The notes under the pieces are model-generated. The model searched no databases and had not been told where the DNA came from. It was given only the letters and a program-made list of their open reading frames with translations. Shown in pieces: positions 8,644 through 17,534 of a stretch of 64,000 nucleotides of DNA. The DNA comes from Nostocoides sp. F2B08 (GTDB lineage Bacteria; Actinomycetota; Actinomycetes; Actinomycetales; Dermatophilaceae), in contig NZ_WESE01000001.1 of assembly GCF_009184895.1 (NCBI RefSeq), positions 186,001 to 250,000 on the forward strand. Direction: 5' to 3'. The stretch's first letter is position 1. Each line of letters opens with the position of its first letter. The translations under genes and the position numbers were made by a program.

Positions 8644-10188
8644 ATGCTCGGATACGTGATCCGGCGGCTCGCGATCGCCGTCGTCATCCTCTTCGCCTCC
8701 TCGTTCCTCGTCTACATCCTCGCCGCGTACGCCGGGGACCCGCTCGAGGACCTGCGGCAGAGTCGTGACCCCAACCGTGAGGCGCTCATCGCGCAGCGCA
8801 CCGCCGCGCTGAACCTTGACGTCCCGCCCGTACTGCGGTACTTCCTGTGGCTCCGCGGAGCGATCGGCTGCGTCGTGCCGTTCGGCGCCACATGCGACCT
8901 CGGGACCAGCCTGCAGGGCTTCGAGGTCACCGAGCTGCTCTCTCGCGCCATCGCCCAGACCGTGCTGCTCGTCACGGCAGCCACCATCCTGTCGATCGTC
9001 ATCGGGATCGCGCTCGGGATCATCTCGGCGCTCCGCCAGTACTCCGGACTGGACTACGGCGTGACGTTCATGGCCTTCCTGTTCTTCTCCCTCCCCGTCT
9101 TCTGGGTCGCGGTGCTCCTCAAGGAGTTCGGCGCGATCCGTTTCAACGACTTCCTCGCCGAGGCGTCCTTCTCCCCCGTCGCCATCGTTCTCGCCGGCAT
9201 CGTCGTCGGGCTCGTCGTCTACGGCGCTTCCTACGGGACGACCCGGACGCGCGTGCTCGTCTCCGGCGGCGCCGCGGCTACGACGATGGTGCTCATGCTC
9301 GGCATCGGAGCATCGGGCTGGCTCCGGACCCCGTTCCTCGGCATCCCCGGCATCCTCCTCGTCGGTGGCCTCATCTCCGTCGGCGTGACCTTCCTCATCG
9401 CGGGCTTCCGCAACAAGCGCGCGCTGTACTCCGGCCTTACGGCGGTGGGAGTCGCCGCGATCGTGTACTTCCCCATCCAGTCGGTCCTCGGCGACGACGC
9501 GAGCTGGCTGCTCATCGCCGGCCTCGGCGTGGTCACCCTCATCGTGGGCGCCGTCATCGGCTACGCATTCGGCGGCTACGACCGCAGCCAGAACATCCGG
9601 ATCGGGGCGCTGTCGGCGTTCTTCGCGGGTGGTCTGGTGCTGCTCGACCGGTTCATGCAGTCCTGGCCGCAGTACGTCGGACACCCACGGATCAGGAACC
9701 GTCCGATCTCCACGGTGGGCTCCTCGACTCCGGGCTTCGACGAGGGCTTCTGGCTCAGCGGCATCGACACGATGACCCACCTCATCCTGCCGACGGCGGC
9801 GCTCATGCTGGTCGCCCTCGCCGGCTACAGCCGGTACTCGCGGGCCTCGATGCTCGAGATCATGAACATGGACTACATCCGTACCGCGCGCGCAAAGGGC
9901 GCGAGTGAGCGATCCGTGGTCATGCGCCATGCGTTCCGCAACGCGCTCATCCCCCTGGCCACGCTCATCGCCTTCGACATCGGGGCGCTCATCGGCGGTG
10001 CAGTCATCACCGAGAACGTCTTCGCCTTCACAGGGATGGGCCAGCTGTTCATCCAGGCCCTCGTCATCGTCGACCTGAACCCGCTCATGGGTGTCTTCCT
10101 CGTCACCGGGATCCTCGCCATGGTCTTCAACCTCGTCGCCGACCTGTTGTACTCCGTCCTCGACCCGAGAGTGCGGGTGAAGGCATGA
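8644..10188 (+). CDS. oppB: Peptide ABC transporter permease, OppB-type, enlarged
   Basis: First membrane subunit of the importer. The OppB/DppB N-terminus (MLGYVIRRLAIAVV) and the C-terminal cytoplasmic coupling EAA loop (YIRTARAKGASERSVVMRHA) are clear. The protein is 514 residues, about 190 more than standard OppB (about 310-330). The extra part lies roughly between residues 175 and 370 and consists of several hydrophobic helices (for example SPVAIVLAGIVVGLVVYG, IPGILLVGGLISVGVTFLIA and AALMLVALAGYS), inserted before the canonical last half. The reading frame is intact with normal codon use, so this is a real enlargement rather than an error. It overlaps oppC by ATGA. Confidence 0.9.
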   Translation: MLGYVIRRLAIAVVILFASSFLVYILAAYAGDPLEDLRQSRDPNREALIAQRTAALNLDVPPVLRYFLWLRGAIGCVVPFGATCDLGTSLQGFEVTELLSRAIAQTVLLVTAATILSIVIGIALGIISALRQYSGLDYGVTFMAFLFFSLPVFWVAVLLKEFGAIRFNDFLAEASFSPVAIVLAGIVVGLVVYGASYGTTRTRVLVSGGAAATTMVLMLGIGASGWLRTPFLGIPGILLVGGLISVGVTFLIAGFRNKRALYSGLTAVGVAAIVYFPIQSVLGDDASWLLIAGLGVVTLIVGAVIGYAFGGYDRSQNIRIGALSAFFAGGLVLLDRFMQSWPQYVGHPRIRNRPISTVGSSTPGFDEGFWLSGIDTMTHLILPTAALMLVALAGYSRYSRASMLEIMNMDYIRTARAKGASERSVVMRHAFRNALIPLATLIAFDIGALIGGAVITENVFAFTGMGQLFIQALVIVDLNPLMGVFLVTGILAMVFNLVADLLYSVLDPRVRVKA

Positions 10189-11303
10189 CCACGAACCAGA
10201 ACGACACCGGCGTCTCCGAGGACGCTGTCGCCAAGGTGGCCGACGAGGCCGTGGACGGCCTCGCTCGCGAGACCGAGGGCCTGTCCCAGGGTCAGATCGT
10301 CCGCAAGCGGTTCATGCACAACACGCCCGCCGTGATCGCGGTCTTCGTCCTGGTGTTCGTCGTGCTGCTCTCCCTCACGTCGATCGGCTTCGGACCCGTG
10401 CCCGGGTGGTGGCAGTGGGGCTTCACCGAGCAGCCGCCGGTCCAGAACGGCGGCCGCCCCACGCTGAGCCTCACCGGACTGGGTGACCACCCGTTCGGTC
10501 AGGACAACCTCGGCCGCGACCTGTTCGCGATGACCATGCGTGGCACGCAGATGACCCTCCTGGTCATGGTCCTCGTCGGGGTCCTCACCGGCATCATCGG
10601 AGTCGTCATCGGCGCCGCCTCCGGCTACTTCCGCGGCTGGACCGAGGCGATCCTCATGCGCCTGACGGACATCATCATCATCATCCCGCTGCTCATCCTG
10701 GCCGCGGTCCTCGGCCGGATGGCCATCACCTACGTGGACACCGGCGTGCTGCGGGTCGCCGCGCTCGGAGTCCTCATCGGACTCTTCGCCTGGACCGCCC
10801 TCGCCCGTCTCGTGCGGGCCGAGATCATGTCGCTGCGGGAACGTGAGTTCGTCGACGCGGCCAGGCTCGCGGGTGCGAGCGACGTGCGCATCATCTTCAA
10901 GCACATCCTTCCCAACAGCGTCGGCGTCATCACCGTCAACCTCACGCTCCTGCTCGCCGCCGCGGTGCTGCTCGAGACGGCCCTGAGCTACCTCGGCCTC
11001 GGCGTGCAGCCACCCGACTGGTCGCTCGGACGGCTCATCAGCGCCAACCAGCAGGCGTTCACGACGCGACCCTGGCTCTTCTGGTTCCCCGGTCTGTTCA
11101 TCATCCTCATCTGCCTCGCGATCAACTTCATCGGCGACGGGCTGCGCGATGCCTTCGACCCGCGTCAGAAGAAGTTCAACCCGAGAAAGGCCAAGGAGAC
11201 GGACGCACACATGCTCGACGAGACCGATGCCGTCACCGCGGACGCTGCGCGCAGCGGCGCCGACCGTGACGGCAACGCCCCGGGGCCGACGAAGCCCGCG
11301 TGA
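10185..11303 (+). CDS. oppC: Peptide ABC transporter permease, OppC-type
   Basis: Second membrane subunit, 372 residues. The N-terminal cytoplasmic region of about 40 residues is followed by a first helix, a periplasmic loop and the typical HPFGQDNLGRDLFAMTMRGTQ sequence. The EAA loop is VDAARLAGASDVRIIFKHIL. A polar C-terminal tail of about 45 residues follows the family end (DGLRDAFDPRQKK). The start codon overlaps the oppB stop (ATGA). No ATPase gene follows directly: a convergent PH-domain gene intervenes before oppDF. Confidence 0.92.
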   Translation: MTTNQNDTGVSEDAVAKVADEAVDGLARETEGLSQGQIVRKRFMHNTPAVIAVFVLVFVVLLSLTSIGFGPVPGWWQWGFTEQPPVQNGGRPTLSLTGLGDHPFGQDNLGRDLFAMTMRGTQMTLLVMVLVGVLTGIIGVVIGAASGYFRGWTEAILMRLTDIIIIIPLLILAAVLGRMAITYVDTGVLRVAALGVLIGLFAWTALARLVRAEIMSLREREFVDAARLAGASDVRIIFKHILPNSVGVITVNLTLLLAAAVLLETALSYLGLGVQPPDWSLGRLISANQQAFTTRPWLFWFPGLFIILICLAINFIGDGLRDAFDPRQKKFNPRKAKETDAHMLDETDAVTADAARSGADRDGNAPGPTKPA

Positions 11304-11362
11304 CCGTCGTGACCGCCGAGCCGATCTCGTCCGACCCTCGCCCGGAGCGATCGTGGCGTGGT

Positions 11363-11980
11363 CTAGGCGAGCAGCCAGAGCACCAGGGCAAGCGCCGGCC
11401 CACCGATGCTCAGGGCCAGATGCGTCACTCGGGGAGTGGTCTCCACACGCTGATCGGGGTCGATGGCCCCGGTCTCGACGAGGTCCTGCCAGTGGCCGCG
11501 GATCACCGCGGCGAGTGCGCCGGACAGGCTCGAGGGGAGGTCCCCGGGCCGGGCCGCGCCGCCCGCGCGCCCGGTTGCCCGCGTCGTGGCCCGGTCCTGG
11601 TCGGGGCGGCTCCGCATGGCCGTCAGACCCCCGGGACTGGGTGCCGCCTGCACGTGCACCCGGTGCTGCGCCGTGACGAGCGTGAGATTGAACCGCGTCT
11701 CGATGTCCACCAATGCCCCCCAGGGCACGACGTGCTCACGCCAGGAGTTCTGCACCCGGATCGCATCCTCGGCGACGACGATGCGGGGTGCGACGAAGTA
11801 GATGTAGGCGATGGCCGTCGCCGAGAGTGCGAGCGTGGCGATCGCCGGCGTCGTGGGTCTGGCCGGCATGAACGCCGCAACGAACACCGGACCGGTGACG
11901 ATCATGGTGCAGGCCAGGAACACCCACCCCGTCCTCGGCCGGACCCGGATCGGCCCGTCGGGCAACCATCGACTCGCCAT
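11363..11980 (-). CDS. PH-domain membrane protein
   Basis: 205-residue membrane protein, convergent to oppC and divergent from oppDF. Two predicted helices near the N-terminus (WVFLACTMIVTGPVFVAAF and TPAIATLALSATAIAYIYF) are followed by a bacterial PH-like segment (RIVVAEDAIRVQNSWREHVVPWGALVDIE) and a C-terminal hydrophobic helix (LSIGGPALALVLWLLA). Start at ATG 11980 is chosen because GCGAGG lies 9 nt upstream; an in-frame extension to 12037 has no such signal. Small PH-domain membrane proteins are common in actinobacteria but uncharacterised; no role is assigned. Its position splits the opp operon. Confidence 0.75.
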   Translation of the reverse strand: MASRWLPDGPIRVRPRTGWVFLACTMIVTGPVFVAAFMPARPTTPAIATLALSATAIAYIYFVAPRIVVAEDAIRVQNSWREHVVPWGALVDIETRFNLTLVTAQHRVHVQAAPSPGGLTAMRSRPDQDRATTRATGRAGGAARPGDLPSSLSGALAAVIRGHWQDLVETGAIDPDQRVETTPRVTHLALSIGGPALALVLWLLA

Positions 11981-12084
11981 GGACACCATCCTCGCAAATG
12001 CGATGTCTCGAGCCGGCAGCCGACCAGCGACAGTCACGACCCGCTCACGACCACCACGTGGATCGACTCCCGAAGGAGCCCCCG

Positions 12085-13974
12085 ATGATCATGGACCGCT
12101 TCCGGCGCGCCGACCGCGATGTCCGAGAGAGTGACGTCCGAGCGGGTGCCGTGGACAATCCCACGGACCACCCGTCGAACGACAGGTCGACCCGGCCGGC
12201 ACTGAAGCGGGGTGACCGGGTCCTCGACGTCGAGAACCTCTACGTCGACTTCGGCGTCAACAAGGAGTGGGTCCCCGCCGCCATCGACCTGACCTACCAC
12301 GTCGACGCCGGCGAAGTCCTGGCCATCGTCGGCGAGTCGGGCTCCGGAAAGAGCGCGAGCTCGATGGCGCTGCTGGGCCTGCTCCCGTCGAACTCGCGGG
12401 TGAGGGGCAGCGTTCGACTGGGCGGGCGGGAGATCCTCGGTCTCCGACCGGGAGCCCTTCGTGACGTCCGTGGTTCCGAGGTCGCGGTCATCTTCCAGGA
12501 GCCGATGACGGCCCTCAACCCGGTCTACACCGTGGGCGAGCAGATCGTGGAGACCCTGCGCCTGCACAAGCCGACCTCGCCGAGCAAGGCCGCGGTCGAG
12601 GCCAAGCGGATGCTCGAGCTCGTCGAGCTGCCGGACCCGGAGAAGGCATTCACCTCGTTCCCGCACCAGCTCTCCGGTGGTCAGCGACAGCGGGCGATGA
12701 TCGCCCAGTCGCTCTCGTGCGATCCCAAGCTCCTGATCGCCGACGAGCCGACGACGGCGCTGGACGTCACCGTGCAGGCCGAGATCCTCGAGCTGATGCG
12801 CAACCTCAAGGACAAGCTCGACAGCGCGATCGTCCTCATCACGCACGACATGGGTGTCGTCGCCGACCTCTCCGACCGGATCGCGGTCATGCGACGGGGT
12901 CGCATCGTCGAGCAGGGGACGGCCCGCGACATCTTCGGCGCCCCGACGCATCCGTACACCATCGAGCTGCTCGATGCCGTTCCCCACCTTGGGCAGCGGG
13001 CCGGGGGTGAGGTCGTCGTCGACGCCACCCTCGCCGAGGCGGTCGGTGGCGCAGCAGCCCTGGAGTCCATCATCGACCTCGGCCGGGACGGTCACACGGT
13101 GGGGATGGTCGCCCGGGACCACACAGTCGCCGAGGACGCGCCCATCGTCCTGCAGCTGACCGATGTCTGCATCGACTACCCGAAGCAGGGACGTCAGCCG
13201 GCCTTCCGCGCGGTTCGCGACGCGACGATGCACATCAGACAAGGTGAGATCGTCGGTCTCGTCGGTGAGTCCGGGTCGGGCAAGACGACGATCGGCCGGG
13301 CCGCCACGGGTCTGCTCCCGGTCGCCGAAGGTTCGCTCACGGTCGACGGCGTCGAGCTGCGCGGCGCCTCCCGAGCCACCCTGAACAAGGTCCGCAAGGA
13401 GGTGGGAATGGTCTTCCAGGACCCCTCGTCCTCGCTCAACCCCCGCCTCCCGCTGGGCGAGTCGATCGGCGAGCCGCTGTTCCTCGCCGGGATCGCCAAA
13501 GGTGCAGAGCTGCAGCGAAGGATCGAGGCACTGCTCGACCAGGTCCAGCTCCCCCGCAGCTACCGCAACCGCTACCCGCACGAGCTGAGCGGTGGTCAGA
13601 AGCAGCGCGTCGGCATCGCACGATCCCTCGCCCTGCGACCATCCCTACTCGTCGCCGACGAGCCGACGTCCGCCCTCGACGTCTCGGTCCAGGCCCGCGT
13701 GCTCGACCTGTTCCGCGAGCTCCAGGGGGAGATGGGCTTCGCCTGTCTGTTCGTGACGCACGACCTCGCCGTCGTCGATGCCCTCGCAGACCGGATCTGC
13801 GTGATGAAGAACGGCGAGATCGTCGAGCAGGGTGATCGTGACGCCATCCTGCGCAACCCGCAGCAGGCGTACACGAAGCGGCTCCTCGCCGCGGTCCCGG
13901 TGCCCGACCCCGACGAGCAGACGGCCCGACGAGAGCTGCGCTCGCGCCTCATCCACGAGGGCGCCGACGCCTGA
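12085..13974 (+). CDS. oppDF: Fused peptide ABC transporter ATPase (OppD-OppF)
   Basis: Single 629-residue polypeptide carrying both ATPase domains of the importer. Domain 1 (about 40-300): Walker A GESGSGKSASS, signature LSGGQRQRAMIA, Walker B LLIADEPTTALD. Domain 2 (about 355-600): Walker A GESGSGKTTIG, signature LSGGQKQRVGIA, Walker B LLVADEPTSALD. Each is followed by the oligopeptide-transporter C-terminal element (APTHPYTIELLDAVP; NPQQAYTKRLLAAVP). Start ATG 12085 has AAGGAG 6 nt upstream. It should associate with the OppB/OppC pair on the cytoplasmic face. It must be expressed either from its own promoter in 11981-12084 or by read-through antisense to the PH-domain gene. Confidence 0.93.
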   Translation: MIMDRFRRADRDVRESDVRAGAVDNPTDHPSNDRSTRPALKRGDRVLDVENLYVDFGVNKEWVPAAIDLTYHVDAGEVLAIVGESGSGKSASSMALLGLLPSNSRVRGSVRLGGREILGLRPGALRDVRGSEVAVIFQEPMTALNPVYTVGEQIVETLRLHKPTSPSKAAVEAKRMLELVELPDPEKAFTSFPHQLSGGQRQRAMIAQSLSCDPKLLIADEPTTALDVTVQAEILELMRNLKDKLDSAIVLITHDMGVVADLSDRIAVMRRGRIVEQGTARDIFGAPTHPYTIELLDAVPHLGQRAGGEVVVDATLAEAVGGAAALESIIDLGRDGHTVGMVARDHTVAEDAPIVLQLTDVCIDYPKQGRQPAFRAVRDATMHIRQGEIVGLVGESGSGKTTIGRAATGLLPVAEGSLTVDGVELRGASRATLNKVRKEVGMVFQDPSSSLNPRLPLGESIGEPLFLAGIAKGAELQRRIEALLDQVQLPRSYRNRYPHELSGGQKQRVGIARSLALRPSLLVADEPTSALDVSVQARVLDLFRELQGEMGFACLFVTHDLAVVDALADRICVMKNGEIVEQGDRDAILRNPQQAYTKRLLAAVPVPDPDEQTARRELRSRLIHEGADA

Positions 13975-13980
13975 CCTCGA

Positions 13981-13995
13981 CCGGTCGGTGACCGG
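13981..13995. terminator. Weak hairpin between oppDF and bioN
   Basis: CCGGTC-GGT-GACCGG, a 6-bp stem just after the oppDF stop and between two convergent genes. It may serve as a bidirectional terminator; there is no T-run. Confidence 0.3.
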
Positions 13996-14035
13996 ACCTC
14001 ACCGCCGGCGCTCCTGCGCCCGCATCGAGCCGAAC

Positions 14036-14626
14036 TCAGTCGTCGACCCCCCGGGCGCGCAGCGCCTCCCCCACCCGCTCGGCATGCTGGAGGGTGAGGA
14101 CCACCAGGCCCACCGCATACGGCACGACGCCCACCCGTCCCCCACGGGCCCGCCCCGAGTCGCGCAGACGTGAGCCGAAGCCGGCGATGACCGGGATCGT
14201 GCGTGCGGTCAGGGCGATGGTGAGGGCGACCCGCTCCGGATCGACCCCCAGGGGCCGCATCGGCTGAAGGGCGCGCTCGAGGGCATCGAGGAGGTCCGTC
14301 GTCGACGTCGTCAGGGTGACCAGCGCGGCGATGGCGACTGCCAGAATCATGACGACGGCGATGAGCAGAGCCCGCTCCCAGGGCAGCACGACGAGCTGCA
14401 GCGTCGCCACCAGCGCCGCGATGAAGACGACGCCGCGCAGGGTTCTCCAGGCGTGCGCGAGCGGGATCCGGGCGATCAGGTATGCGCCGGTCACCAGACC
14501 CGTCGCGAGCGCCGCCGCCGGCAAGGACCGCACCCCGAGGACGAGCAGCATCTCCGCGACAACCATGAGGGCGAGCCGGGTGCCGACCGGCATCCGCCCG
14601 ACCGTCCGCGGCGTACCCCCCATCAT
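14036..14626 (-). CDS. bioN: ECF transporter T component (BioN-like)
   Basis: 196-residue EcfT-type membrane protein that couples the ATPase to the substrate-binding S component. It has about five hydrophobic helices and ends in the EcfT coupling motif Ala-Arg-Gly (GEALRARGVDD), with the preceding conserved PLGVDPERVALTIALTARTIP. It is the last gene of the bioY-ligase-thiolase-bioM-bioN operon, 27 bp after bioM. It is shorter than general EcfT, as expected for BioN dedicated to biotin. Confidence 0.88.
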   Translation of the reverse strand: MMGGTPRTVGRMPVGTRLALMVVAEMLLVLGVRSLPAAALATGLVTGAYLIARIPLAHAWRTLRGVVFIAALVATLQLVVLPWERALLIAVVMILAVAIAALVTLTTSTTDLLDALERALQPMRPLGVDPERVALTIALTARTIPVIAGFGSRLRDSGRARGGRVGVVPYAVGLVVLTLQHAERVGEALRARGVDD

Positions 14627-14653
14627 GTGGCGCGCCTCATGGTGTGGACTGCC

Positions 14654-15388
14654 TCATCGCCGCGCCATGTCGTCACGGTAGCCCTCGATGACCTCATCCG
14701 GCGCTCCGTCGTCGACCAGGACGCCGTCCTCGAGACGGAGCACGCGGTCGCACTCGCCGACCAGGTCCAGATCGTGCGAGACGACGACGAGGGCGGGTGC
14801 GACCTGACCCGCCCACGGGGCGTCCGGGTCCCCATCCTCGGTCAGTCCCCAGAGGACCGCCGCCATGGCGCGCGAGTTGCTCAGGTCCAGCAGTGTGGTC
14901 GGCTCGTCGCAGATGAGCAGCTCGGGCTCTCGGACGAGTGAGGCGGCGAGCGCGAGCAGCTGCTTCTCGCCACTGGACAGCCGATGTGCGGGCGCGTCGG
15001 CGAGATGACTCAGCCCGAAGCGGTGCAGGGCCGTCGAGACCCGGGCGGCCCGGGTCTCGCGGTCGAGCCCACTGCGCCGGAGTGAGAAGTCGACGTCCTC
15101 ACGGACCGTCGGCATGACGATCTGGGCATCCGGGTCGGCGAAGCAGAAGCCGATCCGCGACCGTGCCTCCCGACCATCGCGAGCCGGGTCGATTCCCACC
15201 ACCGTGACCGCGCCGGATGTCGGCGCCGTGAGGCCGCCCAGGACGCGCGCAAGAGTCGACTTCCCTGAGCCGTTCGGCCCGATGACCCCGAGACGGCGCT
15301 CGGTGACCCTGACCGACACCCGGTCGAGAATCCTCCGCCCTCCGACCGCCACGCTCAGCTCGTCCAGCTCGATGACGGCCGGTGTCAC
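14654..15388 (-). CDS. bioM: ECF transporter ATPase (BioM-like)
   Basis: 244-residue ABC ATPase energising biotin uptake by BioY. Motifs in order: Walker A GPNGSGKST, Q-loop region FADPDAQIVMPTVREDV (the DPDxQ signature of ECF ATPases), signature LSSGEKQLLALA, Walker B ELLICDEPTTLLD, switch His VVVSHDLDL. It starts at GTG 15388, overlapping the thiolase stop as GTGA, which ties it firmly to the same transcript. Only one ATPase gene is present, as usual for BioMNY systems, where BioM forms a homodimer. Confidence 0.92.
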   Translation of the reverse strand: MTPAVIELDELSVAVGGRRILDRVSVRVTERRLGVIGPNGSGKSTLARVLGGLTAPTSGAVTVVGIDPARDGREARSRIGFCFADPDAQIVMPTVREDVDFSLRRSGLDRETRAARVSTALHRFGLSHLADAPAHRLSSGEKQLLALAASLVREPELLICDEPTTLLDLSNSRAMAAVLWGLTEDGDPDAPWAGQVAPALVVVSHDLDLVGECDRVLRLEDGVLVDDGAPDEVIEGYRDDMARR

Positions 15389-16536
15389 GGGGCGCGCTCC
15401 ACGGCCATGGCCACTCCCTGGCCCCCGCCGACGGCGATGGCCGCCAGACCGCGAACACCCCGGCCCTGCCGGACGAGCGCCGTGAACAGGCGTACGGCGA
15501 GGACGGCACCAGACGCACCCCAGGGGTGCCCGAGAGCGAGCGCACCTCCGTCGGAGCACACGCGCTCCTCGGGCAGCTCCAAGGCGTCGCAGCACGCTAG
15601 GACCTGAACCGCGAACGCCTCGTTGATCTCGACCCGGTCCACAAGGTCCCAGTCCGGGCCCGAGGCACCCTCCGCCGCGAGGCCGCGTAGGGCTCGCACC
15701 GCGGGGACCGGGCCGAGCCCGGGAAGCGCCGGGTCCACCCCGCGCTGCGCGATGTCCAGCACGCGAAGACCCGGCAGACCCCACCGTGACCTGAGCTCTT
15801 CGGAGACCACGACGACAGCGGCCGCGCCGTCGTTGACCCCGGTCGCGTTGCCGGGGGTCACGGTCCCGGCCGGATCGAAGATGGGGCGCAGCCGGGCCAA
15901 CCGTTCCGCGGTCATCCCGGGCCGGAGCCGCTCGTCGCGAGCCACGCCCCCGACGGGGACGAGCTCGACATCGAAGCACCCCTTCGCCTGCGCTTCCCAG
16001 GCGCGCGCGAAGGACCTCACCGCGTAGGCATCGGCGCGTTCCCGGGTGATGCCGGCATGCCGGGCCAGGTCGTCGGCCGCCGCACCCATGTCCGGGTCGG
16101 GAAACCCCTCGGGAGCGAAGGGAGCCCGAGCATACTGTCTGCCGTCCGGGGTGATCCTCGTCGGAGCGGTCGAGGCGCTCTCGGCGCCGCCGGCGACCAC
16201 CACGTCGCAGCGCCCGGACCGGACCGAGTCGGCAGCGGCGACGATCGCCGCCAGGCCGCTCCCGCATTGCAGGTCGAGGGTCCGGGCGGCGACGCCCGGA
16301 GCGAGACCGGCCCGGAGTGCGGCGACGCGAGCGATGTTGCCGCCCGGGCCCATGCAGTTGCCGAGGACGACCTCGTCGACCCGAGCGGGCTCGGGCAGGT
16401 CCTCGACCAGGGCGGAGATGACCGCCGCCCCCAGACCGTCCACGGGGACCTCTCGCAGAGCGTGGCCGGCGGTTCCGATCGGCGTGCGACGGGCGGCGAC
16501 GATGACGGGGGTGCGGCGGTCCGCGGTCAGCTCCAC
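15385..16536 (-). CDS. Thiolase-family protein (YhfS-like) lacking the second catalytic Cys
   Basis: 383-residue thiolase-fold protein in the biotin-transporter operon. The nucleophilic Cys is present (Cys91, LDLQCGSGLAAI), as is the catalytic His (His337, LALGHPWGASG). The C-terminal motif is IAVGGGQG, so the usual acid/base Cys of CIGGGxG is Ala368. Normal Claisen condensation or thiolysis should therefore be impaired or altered. It starts at GTG 16536 inside the end of the ligase gene and overlaps bioM by 4 bp. B. subtilis has a comparable bioY-linked pair (yhfT ligase, yhfS thiolase), so a role in pimelate or biotin-precursor chemistry is plausible but unproven. Confidence 0.85.
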   Translation of the reverse strand: MELTADRRTPVIVAARRTPIGTAGHALREVPVDGLGAAVISALVEDLPEPARVDEVVLGNCMGPGGNIARVAALRAGLAPGVAARTLDLQCGSGLAAIVAAADSVRSGRCDVVVAGGAESASTAPTRITPDGRQYARAPFAPEGFPDPDMGAAADDLARHAGITRERADAYAVRSFARAWEAQAKGCFDVELVPVGGVARDERLRPGMTAERLARLRPIFDPAGTVTPGNATGVNDGAAAVVVVSEELRSRWGLPGLRVLDIAQRGVDPALPGLGPVPAVRALRGLAAEGASGPDWDLVDRVEINEAFAVQVLACCDALELPEERVCSDGGALALGHPWGASGAVLAVRLFTALVRQGRGVRGLAAIAVGGGQGVAMAVERAP

Positions 16537-17534
16537 CGACGCACCTCACCGGTCTCGATGGCGAGGACGATCGCTGCGTCGTCCGGCTTGCCCGCCGACG
16601 TCGCCGGAAGACGGTCCGCCGCGAACCAGTGCACCGGGCGGGCCGCGACGGGCAGCCGCGATCGGCAGTGGGCCGAGACCTGTGCGCGCTCGCCGCCGAC
16701 GACAACCGCCGCGATGACCTGTCCGAGCCGATCGTGCGGTCGTCCGAGGACACGGCAGTCCGTCACGCCGGGAGCCTCCCGCAGCACTGACTCGATCTCT
16801 GCCGTGCTGACGCTCAGTCCTCCCGTGACGACCCACCCCTCCCGTCCGTGCACCACCACGACACCGTCATGCGAGACCGTCCCGCGGTCGCCGACGGTGC
16901 ACCACCGGCCGTCTCGCAGGAGCGGTCCGGACGCACCGTCCGCATAGCCGTCGGCCGTCCACGGGCTGCGCACCCAGAGGACGCCGGCCCGCTCCGCGAC
17001 CTCCACCATCGGAAAGGGGCTCAGACGCTCCCGACCCATCGCGACGAAGGACAGCTCCGCCGCCCCGTAGTACCGCAGCACGTCGATGCCGACGTGCCCG
17101 GCCCGGGCCGCGGTCCGAGCGCCCAGGGCGGCTCCGGCAACGACGGCGAGACGCAGTCCGCCCTGCCCGAGCGGGACAGGCACGTCGCGCTGCGCCTCGA
17201 GGACGTCGTGCAGCATGGTCGGGGTCAGGTGCGCCACGGTTGCGTCGGCGATGGCCCCGGGGTGCCACCTCTCGGACTCGACGAGACGCGCTCCGAGATG
17301 GGCGGCGTGCGCCCTGGCGTAGACGAACATCGAGCTCGAAGGGCCGACGGCGGCGACGACGTCGGTGTCGGAGATCCCGGAGATCCGGGTGAACGGCTCG
17401 AAGGAGTCGACCCACGACTCGACCGTCCGCACCACGACCCGTGGTGATCCGCCGGTCGTCCCCGACGTGGGGACTCTCAGCAGCTCGCCGCCGTCCCAGT
17501 ACCCGGCACGGGACAGGACGTCAGTCCAGCTCAC
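16527..17534 (-). CDS. Short AMP-forming acyl-CoA ligase (YhfT/MenE-like)
   Basis: 335-residue member of the adenylate-forming superfamily, activating a carboxylic acid as acyl-AMP and then acyl-CoA. Core motifs are visible: P-loop PTSGTTGGSPR near residue 30, YYGAAELSFV (A5), CTVGDRG (A7) and the terminal Lys in PATSAGKPDD (A10). The usual N-terminal 120-150 residues are missing, as in compact MenE-like ligases. The start GTG 17534 overlaps the bioY stop (GTGA), so this is not an accidental truncation by mutation. By context the substrate may be a dicarboxylate such as pimelate; an acyl group for menaquinone synthesis is an alternative with no local support. Confidence 0.8.
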   Translation of the reverse strand: MSWTDVLSRAGYWDGGELLRVPTSGTTGGSPRVVVRTVESWVDSFEPFTRISGISDTDVVAAVGPSSSMFVYARAHAAHLGARLVESERWHPGAIADATVAHLTPTMLHDVLEAQRDVPVPLGQGGLRLAVVAGAALGARTAARAGHVGIDVLRYYGAAELSFVAMGRERLSPFPMVEVAERAGVLWVRSPWTADGYADGASGPLLRDGRWCTVGDRGTVSHDGVVVVHGREGWVVTGGLSVSTAEIESVLREAPGVTDCRVLGRPHDRLGQVIAAVVVGGERAQVSAHCRSRLPVAARPVHWFAADRLPATSAGKPDDAAIVLAIETGEVRRWS

